Assembly (NCBI RefSeq): GCF_039534125.1
Contig: NZ_BAAAUV010000018.1
Coordinates: forward strand, 62,001-126,000
DNA: 64,000 bases
From: Actinocorallia longicatena
GTDB taxonomy: Bacteria; Actinomycetota; Actinomycetes; Streptosporangiales; Streptosporangiaceae
Direction: 5' to 3'
Part shown: in pieces, positions 22,989-32,423 of the stretch
How positions within the stretch are numbered: position 1 is the stretch's first letter
Layout: each line of letters starts with the position of its first letter
Position numbers and translations under genes: made by a program
The notes under the pieces: model-generated
Told to the model about the DNA's origin: nothing
The model's database searches: none
What the model saw: only the letters and a program-made list of their open reading frames with translations

Positions 22989-24151
22989 TGCGCCGGCTGG
23001 CCGGAGACCGCGGCTCGATGGCGCCCTTGTTCGCCGTGCTGCTCGCGGGGGGAGTCCTGCTGGGCGCGGCCGCCGTGGTCGTCGACGTCGGCCGGGTCTA
23101 CGCCGAACGCGAGGAGCTCCAGACCGGAGCAGACGGAGCGGCGATGGCCCTGGCCCAGTACTGCGCCGCCAGGCCGAGCGGGAACCCCTGCGCCCCGGGC
23201 GGGCTCGCGGCCGCCCTCACCGACGCGCGGCTCGTGGCCGGGCGGAACGCCTCCGACGGGCGCGCCGACGTGACCTTCGTCTGTGGCATGGCGGGCACGA
23301 CCTCGCTGCGCGCCGACGCCTGCCCGGCCCGTCCGGCCAACGCCACCGGCTGCGTCCGGCAGCGCCCGGCCGCGGGCAACTACGTCGAGGTGCAGGCGAG
23401 CTCGCGGGGCACCGACGACCGCCGCCTTCTGCCCTACTCCTTCACCCAGGCCGTCACGGGGTCGCCGGGCGTCACGGTCGCCACCTGCGCACGGGCGGGA
23501 TGGGGGGCGTCCCAGCGGGTGCCCTACGCCTTCCCGTTCATGATCTCCGAGTGCTCCTGGAAGCGCGCCACCGCCGACGGCACCGAGATCGGCCCCCATC
23601 CGGAGAACCCCTTCCGGCCCGGCCGGGACCAGAACGAGGAGACGGTCGGGCGGGAGGCCGGCGGCTGCGACGGCGACCAGAACATCGCCGGCCTGATCGC
23701 CACCAACGAGGCGACCTGCCAGAAGAACGTCAAGGTCGGCGACACCGTGATCGGCTACGACGCGGGAACGGTCCTCGGCGCGATCCAGGGCCAGATCGAC
23801 AACATCGTCTGCGGGTTCAACGTGCTCATCCCGTGGCTCCTGGACTTCATCGGCAACATCTTCGGGCAGGCCACCGCGCGGATCGTCCATGTGCCGATCT
23901 TCAAGGACGGCCCGACCGGCGGCGGCTCGGTGAAGAACTACCAGATCCTCGGTTTCGCGCCCTTCGTCCTGACCGGCGGGAACATCGGGCTGATCACCAC
24001 GCCGAGCTACCGCAACCTCCTGAACTGGTGCGCGTTCCCGCTCGACGTCACTCACCCGTGCCTGATCGGCTACTTCGTCCACGACTCCCTTGACGGCCCC
24101 TACGGGGGCTCCGCGAACTACGGGCTGACCAGCGTCGGCCTGGCCGGCTGA
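22976..24151 (+). CDS. TadG-like pilus assembly protein (TadE/G N-terminus)
   Basis: A 391-residue protein beginning inside the TadE gene. Residues 1-45 are the TadE/TadG-like membrane anchor (GDRGSMAPLFAVLLAGGVLLGAAAVV) followed by DVGRVYAEREELQTGADGAAMALAQYC. The rest is an extracytoplasmic domain with many Cys and no VWA MIDAS motif, unlike classical TadG. Membrane-facing hydrophobic stretches occur around residue 285 (FNVLIPWLLDFIGNIFG). It probably helps anchor or assemble the Flp pilus. Confidence 0.8.
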   Translation: MPGLMRRLAGDRGSMAPLFAVLLAGGVLLGAAAVVVDVGRVYAEREELQTGADGAAMALAQYCAARPSGNPCAPGGLAAALTDARLVAGRNASDGRADVTFVCGMAGTTSLRADACPARPANATGCVRQRPAAGNYVEVQASSRGTDDRRLLPYSFTQAVTGSPGVTVATCARAGWGASQRVPYAFPFMISECSWKRATADGTEIGPHPENPFRPGRDQNEETVGREAGGCDGDQNIAGLIATNEATCQKNVKVGDTVIGYDAGTVLGAIQGQIDNIVCGFNVLIPWLLDFIGNIFGQATARIVHVPIFKDGPTGGGSVKNYQILGFAPFVLTGGNIGLITTPSYRNLLNWCAFPLDVTHPCLIGYFVHDSLDGPYGGSANYGLTSVGLAG

Positions 24152-24175
24152 CGGCCTGAGAACGATCGAGGAACC

Positions 24176-24919
24176 ATGAACCGTCGGCTGTTGACCATCG
24201 TCGTCGCCCTCGTGCTCGCCGCGGTGGGCACCCTCGCGGTGCTCACCTACGTGCGGAGCGCGGACGACCGGGCCGTGGCGGGGAACAAGGCGGTGAGCGT
24301 GCTGGTGGCGGCGCGGGCCATCGCCCCCGGGACGCCCGTGGCCGCCCTCCAGCAGCAGGGCTACCTGAGGACCAGGAACTACCCGGCGAGCAGCGTCCCC
24401 GACGACGCGATCTCGCAGCTCACCGACGACCAGCTCCGCCTGGTGGTCGCCTCCTCGGTGCGGCAGGGCGGGCTGATCACCGCCTCGGTGATGGCGGAGC
24501 CGGGCTCCAGCCAGGCGTTCGTCATCCCCGAGGGGAAGATCGCGGTGACCGTCGCGCTGGACGAGGCGCAGCGGGTCGCCAACTTCGCCAAGCCGGGCAC
24601 CAAGGTCGTGGTCTTCGTCGGGTTCAGCCGGGTCGTCACCAAGGGCACGGGAGACAGCAAGATCAGCAAGACCGAGGACATCGTCAAGATCATGATGGCG
24701 GACGTGCCGGTCCTGGCAGTGGGGGAGTCCGCCGCCAAGTCGGCCGACGCCGACAACACGGCCAACCGGAAACTGATCACGCTCGGGGTCACGCAGGAGC
24801 AGGGGGAGCGCCTGATCCTCGGGGCGACCGCCAACGCGCTCTACATGGGCCTGCAGACCGACTCGTCCGAGCTCAACGTGAAGAGCCCGGGCATCAGCAG
24901 CATCAAAGTCATCAACTGA
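24176..24919 (+). CDS. cpaB: CpaB/RcpC pilus assembly protein (SAF domain)
   Basis: A 247-residue protein with one N-terminal membrane anchor (LLTIVVALVLAAVGTLAVLTYV) and a SAF-like domain opening VLVAARAIAPGTPV. The second part (KIAVTVALDEAQRVANFAKPGTKVVVFVGF) matches the RcpC/CpaB beta-rich domain. CpaB sits in the cell envelope and stabilises the Tad apparatus. GAGGAACC precedes the ATG, and it lies 24 bases after the TadG-like gene. Confidence 0.88.
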   Translation: MNRRLLTIVVALVLAAVGTLAVLTYVRSADDRAVAGNKAVSVLVAARAIAPGTPVAALQQQGYLRTRNYPASSVPDDAISQLTDDQLRLVVASSVRQGGLITASVMAEPGSSQAFVIPEGKIAVTVALDEAQRVANFAKPGTKVVVFVGFSRVVTKGTGDSKISKTEDIVKIMMADVPVLAVGESAAKSADADNTANRKLITLGVTQEQGERLILGATANALYMGLQTDSSELNVKSPGISSIKVIN

Positions 24920-24933
24920 GGTCGGAGGGCCAG

Positions 24934-26109
24934 ATGCCGATCATCTGTGAACCGGACGAGAACGCCGCCCGCAGGCTGTCGGCCGGGTTCCGCGAGCACG
25001 GACGCGTCCTGCCCGATCTGCGGGCCGTCGCCGAGGCGCTCGCCGCGGACCCGGCGGAGGCCGTCGTGGTCGTCGGTCCCGGCGTGGACCTGCGGGCGGT
25101 GCTGGCGTTCGCCGCCGCGCGCCGCGGCGACCGGCCGGACCTCGGCATCGTGCTCGTCCGGGAGCGGCTCGACGTGGGCGTGATGGGCGAGGCGATGCGG
25201 GCCGGGATCCGGGAGGTGATAGCCGACCGGGACTTCCCCGCGCTCATGGACGCCTGCCGCCGCTGCTGGGAGGTCTCCCAGGAGGTGCAGGCCGGCCGCA
25301 GGGCCGCCGCTCCGGTCGCCGCGGGCAAGGACGGCCAGGTCGTCGTGGTCTTCGCGGCCAAGGGCGGCTGCGGCAAGTCGACGATCTCGACCAACCTGGC
25401 GGTCGCGCTCGCCGCCGACGGCAGGCACCAGGTCTGCCTGGTCGACCTCGACCTGGCCTTCGGCGACGTCGCGATCCTGCTGAGGCTGACCCCGCAGCGG
25501 ACCATCGTCGACGCGATCCCGATGGTGGGCCGGATGGACGAGGTCGGCGTCCACTCCATGCTGGTCAAGCACGACTCCGGCCTGGCGACCGTGCTCGCAC
25601 CCGTGTCGCCCGGAGAGGCGGAGAAGGTGTCGGGGGCGCTGGTCACCGAGCTGCTCGGCGTGCTCAAGAAGATGTTCGACGTCGTCATCGTCGACACCCC
25701 GTCGCAGCTCAGCGAGCACGTGCTCGCCGCCATGGACGTCGCCGACCGGCATCTGCTGCTGGCCGCGCCGGAGGTGACGGCGCTCAAGGGCCTCCGGGTC
25801 ACCCTCGACATGCTGGAGCTGCTCGGCTACCCCGCCTCCGCGCGCACCTTCCTGATCAACCGCGCCGACATCCGGGCGGGCCTGTCGATGGCCGACATGG
25901 AACGGGTGATCGGGGCGCGGGTCGCCGTCCACGTCCCGCACAGCCAGGACGTCTCCGGCTCGATCAACCGGGGCGTCCCGATGGTCCTGGAGAGCCCCGG
26001 TCACCCGGTCAGCCAGGCCGTCCGCCAGGCCGCGGGCGTGATCGTCGACGGGGCCGCCGCCGTCGAGCAGCGCGGCAGGTTCCGGCGCGGCAGGGCGGCC
26101 AGGCGATGA
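24934..26109 (+). CDS. cpaE: CpaE/TadZ-type pilus ATPase (MinD/ParA family)
   Basis: A 391-residue protein with an N-terminal receiver-like domain (about 1-120) and a ParA/MinD ATPase domain: deviant Walker A AAKGGCGKSTISTNLAVAL, switch motif VDLDLAFGD and VIVDTPSQ. TadZ/CpaE proteins localise the Tad machine to its cellular site. GGAGGG precedes the ATG. The stop overlaps the CpaF start (ATGA). Confidence 0.9.
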   Translation: MPIICEPDENAARRLSAGFREHGRVLPDLRAVAEALAADPAEAVVVVGPGVDLRAVLAFAAARRGDRPDLGIVLVRERLDVGVMGEAMRAGIREVIADRDFPALMDACRRCWEVSQEVQAGRRAAAPVAAGKDGQVVVVFAAKGGCGKSTISTNLAVALAADGRHQVCLVDLDLAFGDVAILLRLTPQRTIVDAIPMVGRMDEVGVHSMLVKHDSGLATVLAPVSPGEAEKVSGALVTELLGVLKKMFDVVIVDTPSQLSEHVLAAMDVADRHLLLAAPEVTALKGLRVTLDMLELLGYPASARTFLINRADIRAGLSMADMERVIGARVAVHVPHSQDVSGSINRGVPMVLESPGHPVSQAVRQAAGVIVDGAAAVEQRGRFRRGRAARR

Positions 26110-27500
26110 GCAGCCTCGGCGAGCGCCTGGCCCGCCTCAACGCCCCCGAGATCGATCCCGGTCCCGAGGCCCCGGCCGCCGCCCTGGTCCCGGCGCAGAA
26201 CCGGCGTTCCAGCCGTCCGGGCGACCCGTTCGCCGGCCTCAAGCGCCGGGTCCACCAGGCGCTCGTGGACACGCTCGGGCCCAAGCTGCACGACGCGAAC
26301 CTGACGCCCGGCGAGCTGGAGCAGGCCGTCCGGTCGACGCTCCAGATGGTCCTCGACCAGGACGAGACCCCGCTGACGGTCATGGACAGGGCGCGGGTGG
26401 CCCAGGACGTCGCCGACGAGATCCTCGGCTTCGGCCCGCTGGAGCCCTACCTCAGCGACGCCGAGGTCACCGAGATCATGGTCAACGGTCCCGGCCAGAT
26501 CTACGTGGAACGCGGCGGCCGGATCTACCTGGCCGAGGGCGCCTTCGCGGGCGAGGCCAGCCTGCGGCGCGTCATCGAGAAGATCGTCTCCAAGGTCGGC
26601 CGCCGGATCGACGAGTCCAGCCCGATGGTCGACGCCCGCCTCCCCGACGGCAGCCGCGTCAACGCCGTCGTCCCCCCGGTCGCCATCGACGGCTCCCTGC
26701 TGACGATCCGGAAGTTCTCGGCGGAGCCGCTGACCGTCCACGACATGGTCGGCTTCGGCACCGTCACCCCGCAGGTCGCCGAGCTGGTCGCCGCGTGCGT
26801 GCGGGCCCGGCTGAACATCGTCATCAGCGGCGGCACCGGCTCGGGCAAGACGACGACCCTGAACGTCCTGTCGTCGTTCATCCCGCCCGACGAGCGGATC
26901 GTCACCATCGAGGACGCCGCCGAGCTCCAGCTCCGCCAGGAGCACGTGCTGCGGATGGAGTCCCGGCCGCCCAACATCGAGGGCAAGGGCCAGGTCACCA
27001 TCCGCGACCTGGTCCGCAACAGCCTCCGCATGCGCCCCGACCGGATCGTGGTCGGCGAGGTCCGCGACGGCGCCGCCCTCGACATGCTCCAGGCCATGAA
27101 CACCGGCCACGACGGCTCCCTGACCACGGTCCACGCCAACAGCCCCCGCGACGTGCTGTCGCGGCTGGAGACGATGGTCCTGATGTCGGGCATGGAACTG
27201 CCGATCAAGGCCGTCAGGGAGCAGATGGCCTCGGCCATCGACCTGATCATCCACCAGGCACGGTTCAAGGACGGCGGCCGTCGCGTCACCCACGTGACCG
27301 AGGTCTCCGGAATGGAGGGCGACATCGTCACCCTGCAGGACATCTTCCTGTTCGACACCCGCGCGGGGGTGGACCAGAACGGCCGCTCCCTCGGCACGAT
27401 GCGCTCGACCGGGCTGCGCCCCCGTTTCATGGCCAAGCTCGCCGACGTCGGCATCTCCCTCCCGCAGGAGATCTTCGGCTTCGAGAAGTCGCCGTGGTGA
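26106..27500 (+). CDS. cpaF: CpaF/TadA secretion ATPase
   Basis: A 464-residue type II/IV secretion ATPase. The N-terminal domain contains GFGPLEPYLSDAEVTEIMVNGP, then Walker A SGGTGSGKTTTLNVL, Asp box and Walker B region RMRPDRIVVGEVRDGAALDMLQAMNTGHDG with the His box. It powers assembly and possibly retraction of the Flp pilus as a hexamer on the inner face of the membrane. Coupled by 4-base overlaps on both sides. Length is normal for the family. Confidence 0.93.
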   Translation: MSSLGERLARLNAPEIDPGPEAPAAALVPAQNRRSSRPGDPFAGLKRRVHQALVDTLGPKLHDANLTPGELEQAVRSTLQMVLDQDETPLTVMDRARVAQDVADEILGFGPLEPYLSDAEVTEIMVNGPGQIYVERGGRIYLAEGAFAGEASLRRVIEKIVSKVGRRIDESSPMVDARLPDGSRVNAVVPPVAIDGSLLTIRKFSAEPLTVHDMVGFGTVTPQVAELVAACVRARLNIVISGGTGSGKTTTLNVLSSFIPPDERIVTIEDAAELQLRQEHVLRMESRPPNIEGKGQVTIRDLVRNSLRMRPDRIVVGEVRDGAALDMLQAMNTGHDGSLTTVHANSPRDVLSRLETMVLMSGMELPIKAVREQMASAIDLIIHQARFKDGGRRVTHVTEVSGMEGDIVTLQDIFLFDTRAGVDQNGRSLGTMRSTGLRPRFMAKLADVGISLPQEIFGFEKSPW

Positions 27501-28456
27501 CCCGCCACGTGGTGCTCGGCCTCGTCTTCGCCGGCATCTTCCTGCTGGTCGTCGGGTTCGGGATGCGCCGCCCCGCCGAGGAGCCCGACCTCGCCCAGCG
27601 CATCGACCTCTACCGGCCGGGGCTGCTGAGCCGCCGGGGCGTGGACGGCGAGGGCTCGGTCTCGACCGCCCTGCTGAGCCTCACCCAGCGGCTCATCGGG
27701 ATGGCGGGCAAGGCCGAGCAGATCGCCGCCGACCTCGCCCGCGCGGGCTGGAAGCTCCAGCCGCACGAGTGGACCCTGATCCGCGGCATCGCCTGCCTGA
27801 CGACGTCGATCGGGCTGTACTCCCTCACCGGCCGGATCCTCATCAGCGTCGTGCTCGGCGTCGCGGGGCCGTGGCTGGCCGCCAGGATCGTCCTCGCCGG
27901 TGCCCGCAACCGCAGGGTGACGGCCTTCTCCGACCAGCTCCCCGACGCCCTGTCGATGATCGCGGGCAGTCTCCGGGCCGGCTTCACCGTCTCCCAGGCG
28001 CTGGAGCGGATCGCCGACTCCGAGAGCCGGCCCCTGGGCACGGAGATGCTGCGCGCCCACGCCCAGACCAGGATCGGCGTCACCATCGAGGACGCCCTCG
28101 ACCAGGTCGCCGCCCGGATGGAGTGCACCGACCTGACCTGGGTCGTGATGAGCATCCGGATCCAGCGCGAGGTCGGCGGCAACCTCGCCGACGTCATCGA
28201 GACGACCATGGACACGATGCGCGAGCGCAGCCGCCTGCGCCGCCACGTGCGGGCGCTGTCGGCCGAGGGACGCCTGTCGGCCTATGTCCTGATCGCGCTG
28301 CCGATCCTGCTGACCCTGGCGCTGATGGTGCTCAAGCCGGACTACATGGCGCCCATGTACACCACCGGGACGGGCCTGACGATGCTGCTCGCCGGAGCGG
28401 TGTCCATGGGCATCGGCTGGCTGTGGATCAGCCGAATGATCAAGATTGATCTCTGA
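27497..28456 (+). CDS. tadB: TadB-family pilus membrane platform protein (T2SSF)
   Basis: A 319-residue membrane protein started by GTG within the CpaF stop (GTGA). An N-terminal span is followed by a linker, two more spans around residue 100-130, the T2SSF domain (LPDALSMIAGSLRAGFTVSQALERIA, and VGGNLADVIETTMDTMRER), and two C-terminal spans. TadB and TadC form the inner-membrane platform that the ATPase turns. The frame is open far upstream but that part is antisense-like shadow of CpaF coding. Confidence 0.9.
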   Translation: MTRHVVLGLVFAGIFLLVVGFGMRRPAEEPDLAQRIDLYRPGLLSRRGVDGEGSVSTALLSLTQRLIGMAGKAEQIAADLARAGWKLQPHEWTLIRGIACLTTSIGLYSLTGRILISVVLGVAGPWLAARIVLAGARNRRVTAFSDQLPDALSMIAGSLRAGFTVSQALERIADSESRPLGTEMLRAHAQTRIGVTIEDALDQVAARMECTDLTWVVMSIRIQREVGGNLADVIETTMDTMRERSRLRRHVRALSAEGRLSAYVLIALPILLTLALMVLKPDYMAPMYTTGTGLTMLLAGAVSMGIGWLWISRMIKIDL

Positions 28457-28457
28457 C

Positions 28458-29372
28458 ATGAACGCACTGCTGCTCTACGGCGGCCTCGCTGCCATCGCGC
28501 TGGCCCTGGTCCTGCTGGTCGTCGCCGTCATCGGCGGCCGCCGCGCGCCCACCCCGATCGAGGCGGGCCTGTCGGCCATCGAACGCGACTACGCGGGCAA
28601 GCGGCCGCGGTCGCTGCTCGGCGGCCCTGCCGGCGAGCCGATCCTGATGGTCAGGTTCCGGGCGCTCGCCCTGCGGCTCTCCCCGCAGGGGGTGATCGAG
28701 AAGATGCAGGAGCGGCTCGACACCGCGGGCAACCCCGGCGGCTGGACGCCCGAGCGCATCCTGTCCTTCAAGGGGCTCGGTCTCGTCGGCGGGATCCTCC
28801 TGGCCGGGCTGATGGCGGCGGGCCGTCCCGGCTACGGTCCGCTCATGGCCGTGGCGTTCGCCGCCGCCGGGTTCTTCGGCCCCGACGTCCTGCTCTACAA
28901 CGCCGGGCTGCGGCGCCAGGAGCTCATCAGGAAGACCCTGCCCGACGTCCTGGACCTGCTGTGCGTCAGCGTCGAGAGCGGTCTCGGCTTCGACGCCGCC
29001 CTCGCCCGCGTCGCCACCAACACGCGCGGGCCGCTGTCGCAGGAGCTCGTCCGGGTGATGCAGGAGATCCAGCTCGGCCAGTCCCGCGAGGACTCGCTCA
29101 AGGCCCTGGCCCTGCGCAACCGGGTGCAGGAGCTCAGGACCTTCGTCAACGCGATGGTGCAGGCGGCCGACCTCGGCATCCCGGTCGGGAAGGTCCTGCG
29201 CGAGCAGGCCAACGAGATGCGGGTCAAGCGGCGGCAGAACGCCGAGGAGAAGGCGCAGAAGCTCGCGGTGAAGATCACCGTCCCGGTCATCTTCTTCCTC
29301 TTCCCCGCCATGTTCCTGGTGCTGCTCGGGCCCGGGGTCATCAACTACCTCAACGGCGGGGTGCTGAAGTGA
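28458..29372 (+). CDS. tadC: TadC-family pilus membrane platform protein (T2SSF)
   Basis: A 304-residue membrane protein. The ATG at 28458 abuts the TadB stop. It has an N-terminal span, a pair of spans near residues 100-140, the T2SSF domain (TLPDVLDLLCVSVESGLGFDAALARVA, and GIPVGKVLREQANEMRVKRRQNAEEKAQKLAVKI split over the helix), and a C-terminal span with FFLFPAMFLVLLGPG. Companion of TadB. Confidence 0.9.
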   Translation: MNALLLYGGLAAIALALVLLVVAVIGGRRAPTPIEAGLSAIERDYAGKRPRSLLGGPAGEPILMVRFRALALRLSPQGVIEKMQERLDTAGNPGGWTPERILSFKGLGLVGGILLAGLMAAGRPGYGPLMAVAFAAAGFFGPDVLLYNAGLRRQELIRKTLPDVLDLLCVSVESGLGFDAALARVATNTRGPLSQELVRVMQEIQLGQSREDSLKALALRNRVQELRTFVNAMVQAADLGIPVGKVLREQANEMRVKRRQNAEEKAQKLAVKITVPVIFFLFPAMFLVLLGPGVINYLNGGVLK

Positions 29373-29385
29373 CGGGGCCCGGCTG

Positions 29386-30768
29386 ATGGGCTACGCGTTC
29401 GCGGCCGTGTTCGCGCTGGTCGGCTGGTGGCGCGGGCTGCGGCCGCTCGGCGACAACTCCTTCCTCACCCATCTGGCGACCGGCCGGTGGATCCTGGACC
29501 ACGGCCTGCCGCGCGCCGACCCGTTCTCCTTCACCGCCCCCGGCGACCCGTGGGTGCTCCAGTCCTGGCTGGTCGAGCTCCTGTACGCCGGGCTCGACCG
29601 GTCCTTCGGCGGGTCGGCGATCCAGCTCCTCAACGCGGCGGCCGGAGCGGGCATCGGCTGGTCGGCCTACCGGCTGGCGCTGCGGCTGTCGGGAGACCGG
29701 GTGCGGGCGGCGCTGCTGACGGCCTCGGCGCTGTCGGCGTCGGTCTGGTTCTGGTGGGAGCGCCCGCTGCTGTTCGGGATCGCGTTCCTGCTGGCCCTGG
29801 TCTGGGCGGTCGAGTGCCCCGGCTCCCCGCTCGGCCGCAGGCCCCTGGTGACCCTGCCGATCCTGTTCTGGCTGTGGACGAGCAGCCACGGCACCTTCGC
29901 GCTCGGCTACGTCTACCTCGGCCTCCATCTGGCCGGGCGCTGGGCGGAGGGCGAACGCCCCTCGCTCCGGCACGGGCTGCTCCCCGCCGCGCTCCTCGCC
30001 TTCGCCGCGGGCTTCGCCAACCCCTACGGCTGGCGGCTCGTCGCCTTCCCCGCGAAGCTGATGGCCAGGGGGAGCGTCCTGGAGAACATCTCCGAATGGC
30101 AGTCGCCGAGCTTCCGCGTCCCGCTGGGCATGCTGCTCGCGCTCTTCCTCGGCCTGACCGTCGTGATCCTCGCGCGGACCCGGCCGGGCCGGCGGGACCT
30201 GCTGGTCGTGCTGCCGTTCCTGTTCCTCGCGCTGTGGGCGCAGCGCAACATCGCGCTCGCCCCGCTGGTGGTCCTGCCGGTGCTGGCCCGGCTCGTCGAG
30301 CGCGCGGAGACCCCGGAGCGCCGGGCCGGACGGCCGTTCGCGGTCACCGCGTCGGCCGCGGTCCTGGCGATCGCGGCCTCCTTCCTCGTGCAGTCGGCCT
30401 CCGCGCCCGCCTACGGGCTGGGCAGAAGCCCCGTGGCGGCGGTGCGGGCGGTCGAGCGGGAGGGCCTGATCGGGCGGCGGATCCTGACCGTCGACGCCTG
30501 GGGCTGCTATCTCATCTACGCCTACGCGGGACGTCAGCCGGTCTTCGTCGACGACCGGTTCGACCTGTACCCCGAGCGCGTCACCGGCGACTACCTGAAG
30601 CTGCTCGACGGCGACCGGGACTGGCGGGCGATCCTCGGCCGGTACGCCTTCGACGTGGTCGTGTGGCCGGAGGAGAAACCGCTGAGCGAGTACCTGGCCG
30701 CCGATCCCGGCTGGCGGCAGGTCTTCCGTGACGCCATGGCCGCCGTGTACGTGCGCACCCCGCCGTGA
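29386..30768 (+). CDS. Polytopic membrane protein, probable GT-C-type glycosyltransferase fold
   Basis: A 460-residue protein with about ten membrane spans. The first loop HLATGRWILDHGLPRADPFS and PWVLQSWLVE resemble the large extracytoplasmic loop of GT-C/PMT-like families, which transfer sugars from lipid carriers. A C-terminal soluble domain (GRRILTVDAWGCYLIYAYAG to VFVDDRFDLYPERV) follows. It starts 13 bases after TadC and overlaps the next gene by 4 bases, so it belongs to the Tad operon. Pilin or envelope glycosylation is a hypothesis; catalytic residues could not be fixed. Confidence 0.6.
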   Translation: MGYAFAAVFALVGWWRGLRPLGDNSFLTHLATGRWILDHGLPRADPFSFTAPGDPWVLQSWLVELLYAGLDRSFGGSAIQLLNAAAGAGIGWSAYRLALRLSGDRVRAALLTASALSASVWFWWERPLLFGIAFLLALVWAVECPGSPLGRRPLVTLPILFWLWTSSHGTFALGYVYLGLHLAGRWAEGERPSLRHGLLPAALLAFAAGFANPYGWRLVAFPAKLMARGSVLENISEWQSPSFRVPLGMLLALFLGLTVVILARTRPGRRDLLVVLPFLFLALWAQRNIALAPLVVLPVLARLVERAETPERRAGRPFAVTASAAVLAIAASFLVQSASAPAYGLGRSPVAAVRAVEREGLIGRRILTVDAWGCYLIYAYAGRQPVFVDDRFDLYPERVTGDYLKLLDGDRDWRAILGRYAFDVVVWPEEKPLSEYLAADPGWRQVFRDAMAAVYVRTPP

Positions 30769-32021
30769 CGGAGCTGTTCGCCGGGTCGTGGGCGGTCGCG
30801 GCGCTCCTGCACGTCTGGGCGCACCCCGCCTCGGCCGGGTTCACCGCCGCGCCGACCTGGACGGGCCTCGTGCACGTCCTGCTGGCGTTCGCCGCGCTCG
30901 CGGTCCTGCTGAGTCCCGGCCGGCGCGACCGGCTGGTCGTCCTGTGCGGGCTCCAGGTGCTCTCGGCCGCGATGGAGCTGCCCCGCCTCGGCAACCACTG
31001 GCTGCTCGCCGCGCTGGTCTCGGCAGCCGTCGTGACCACCCGCGACTTCGCGGCGCCCGCCCGGCTGGTCCTGCTCACCGCCTACTCCTTCATGGCCTTC
31101 TCCAAGCTGAACACCGGCTTCCTCGACCCGGCGGTGAGCTGCGGCCGGTTCTTCGCCGACGAGCTGGGCTCGTCCTACGGGCTGCCGACCCCGGGCACCG
31201 GGGCCGTGCCGTACCTGACGGCCGCCGTCGAGTGCGCGATCCCCGTGCTGCTGCTCGTGCGGCGCACCCGCGCCGCCGGGGTGCTCCTGGGGCTGGCCTT
31301 CCACGGGCTGATCTCGCTGGACCGCACCCATCTGTTCACCGACTTCAGCGCCGTGCTGTACGCGCTGTTCCCGCTGTTCCTGGCCGGCGTCCCCGACCGC
31401 CGTCCGCGCACCCTCCTGGCCGCGGCGGGGCTCCTCGTCGGCTTCGGGCTGTGGACCTTCCCCGGGGAGTGGGCGCGCAGCGCGGGACTGCTGTGGTGGC
31501 TGGTGGCCGCGGTCCCGGTGGCGGCGGCCGCAGTCCGGCACCGGGCACCGGCCGCCCTCGGGAGGCCGCACCGCGGGCTCATGGTCCTGCCGGTGCTCGC
31601 GCTGCTGAACGGCCTCACGCCCTACCTGGAGGTCAAGACGGCCTTCGGCTGGAACATGTACGCCAACCTCCGCACGGTCGCGGGCCGCTCCAACCATCTG
31701 CTCGTGCCCGCGACCCTGCCGCTGTCGGGAGCGCAGCGCCATCTGGTGGAGGTGATCTCCTCCGGCGATCCCGCGCTCGGGGAGTACGCCGCCACCGGGT
31801 ACCTGCTGGCGGTGCCCCAGCTCCGCGCCTACGCCCGGATCCGTCCCGGCTCCGACCTCACCTACCGGCTCGACGGCGCCGAGCACCACGCGTCCCGGCT
31901 GGCAGGCGATCCCGTCCTCGGCCGTCCGCTCCCGTGGTGGCGGGAGAGGCTGCTGCCGCTGCGCGCCGTCGACCCCGGCCCGGGACCACGCTGCCAGTCC
32001 GGCTGGGGAGCCGCGGGCTGA
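30765..32021 (+). CDS. HTTM-like (vitamin-K-carboxylase-related) multi-pass membrane protein
   Basis: A 418-residue protein with roughly nine membrane spans. The segment SFMAFSKLNTGFLDP and the later FHGLISLDRTHLFTDFSA resemble the horizontally transferred transmembrane (HTTM) domain related to gamma-carboxylase. A soluble C-terminal part follows (AYARIRPGSDLTYRL). The GTG start lies inside the stop of the preceding gene (GTGA). The role is unknown; tight coupling to the Tad operon suggests an envelope or pilus-related task. Carboxylase active-site Lys could not be verified. Confidence 0.55.
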   Translation: MTELFAGSWAVAALLHVWAHPASAGFTAAPTWTGLVHVLLAFAALAVLLSPGRRDRLVVLCGLQVLSAAMELPRLGNHWLLAALVSAAVVTTRDFAAPARLVLLTAYSFMAFSKLNTGFLDPAVSCGRFFADELGSSYGLPTPGTGAVPYLTAAVECAIPVLLLVRRTRAAGVLLGLAFHGLISLDRTHLFTDFSAVLYALFPLFLAGVPDRRPRTLLAAAGLLVGFGLWTFPGEWARSAGLLWWLVAAVPVAAAAVRHRAPAALGRPHRGLMVLPVLALLNGLTPYLEVKTAFGWNMYANLRTVAGRSNHLLVPATLPLSGAQRHLVEVISSGDPALGEYAATGYLLAVPQLRAYARIRPGSDLTYRLDGAEHHASRLAGDPVLGRPLPWWRERLLPLRAVDPGPGPRCQSGWGAAG

Positions 32022-32043
32022 CGGCGCCGGGACGGCGGCTGGA

Positions 32044-32400
32044 TCAGGACGGCCGCTGGATCCGGTAGCCCGCGGACTCCAGGGCCTTGACGGCGTCGTC
32101 CTGGAGACGTTCGGGCACGAGGACGAGGTCGGCGTGGAAGGTGGAGGCCACGAAGACCTCGATGCCCGCCGCGGCCAGGGGGGTGAGCAGCCCGGACAGG
32201 ACGCCGGGGACGTCCAGGCCGTGGGCCTCGCCGTAGAAGCCCGTCCAGCGGTCGGCCGCGGTCCACGGGTCGGCCTCCCGGACGACCGTCAGCCCCTCGG
32301 GCGCGCGGACCAGGGCGATCCACTCGTCGTCCTCGGGGAACGCGGTGGCCGGGAGGTGGCCGATGGTGAAGGTGGACGGCACGATGCCCAGGGTCAGCAT
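32044..32400 (-). CDS. ACT-domain protein
   Basis: A 118-residue protein made of two ACT-like halves: EWIALVRAPEGLTVVRE and LAAAGIEVFVASTFHADLVLVPE. This is the CASTOR/DUF-type ACT arrangement that binds amino acids. It has no catalytic domain, so a small-ligand-binding regulatory role is likely. It converges with the HTTM-like gene (22 bases) and lies just downstream of the spermidine-synthase-like gene. Confidence 0.8.
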   Translation of the reverse strand: MLTLGIVPSTFTIGHLPATAFPEDDEWIALVRAPEGLTVVREADPWTAADRWTGFYGEAHGLDVPGVLSGLLTPLAAAGIEVFVASTFHADLVLVPERLQDDAVKALESAGYRIQRPS

Positions 32401-32423
32401 TCGAACACCCTATCCAATCGGCG

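Noticed and set aside
26525..28459. Minus-strand frame opposite CpaF/TadB
   Set aside because: Antisense to well-conserved pilus genes, with no domain match.
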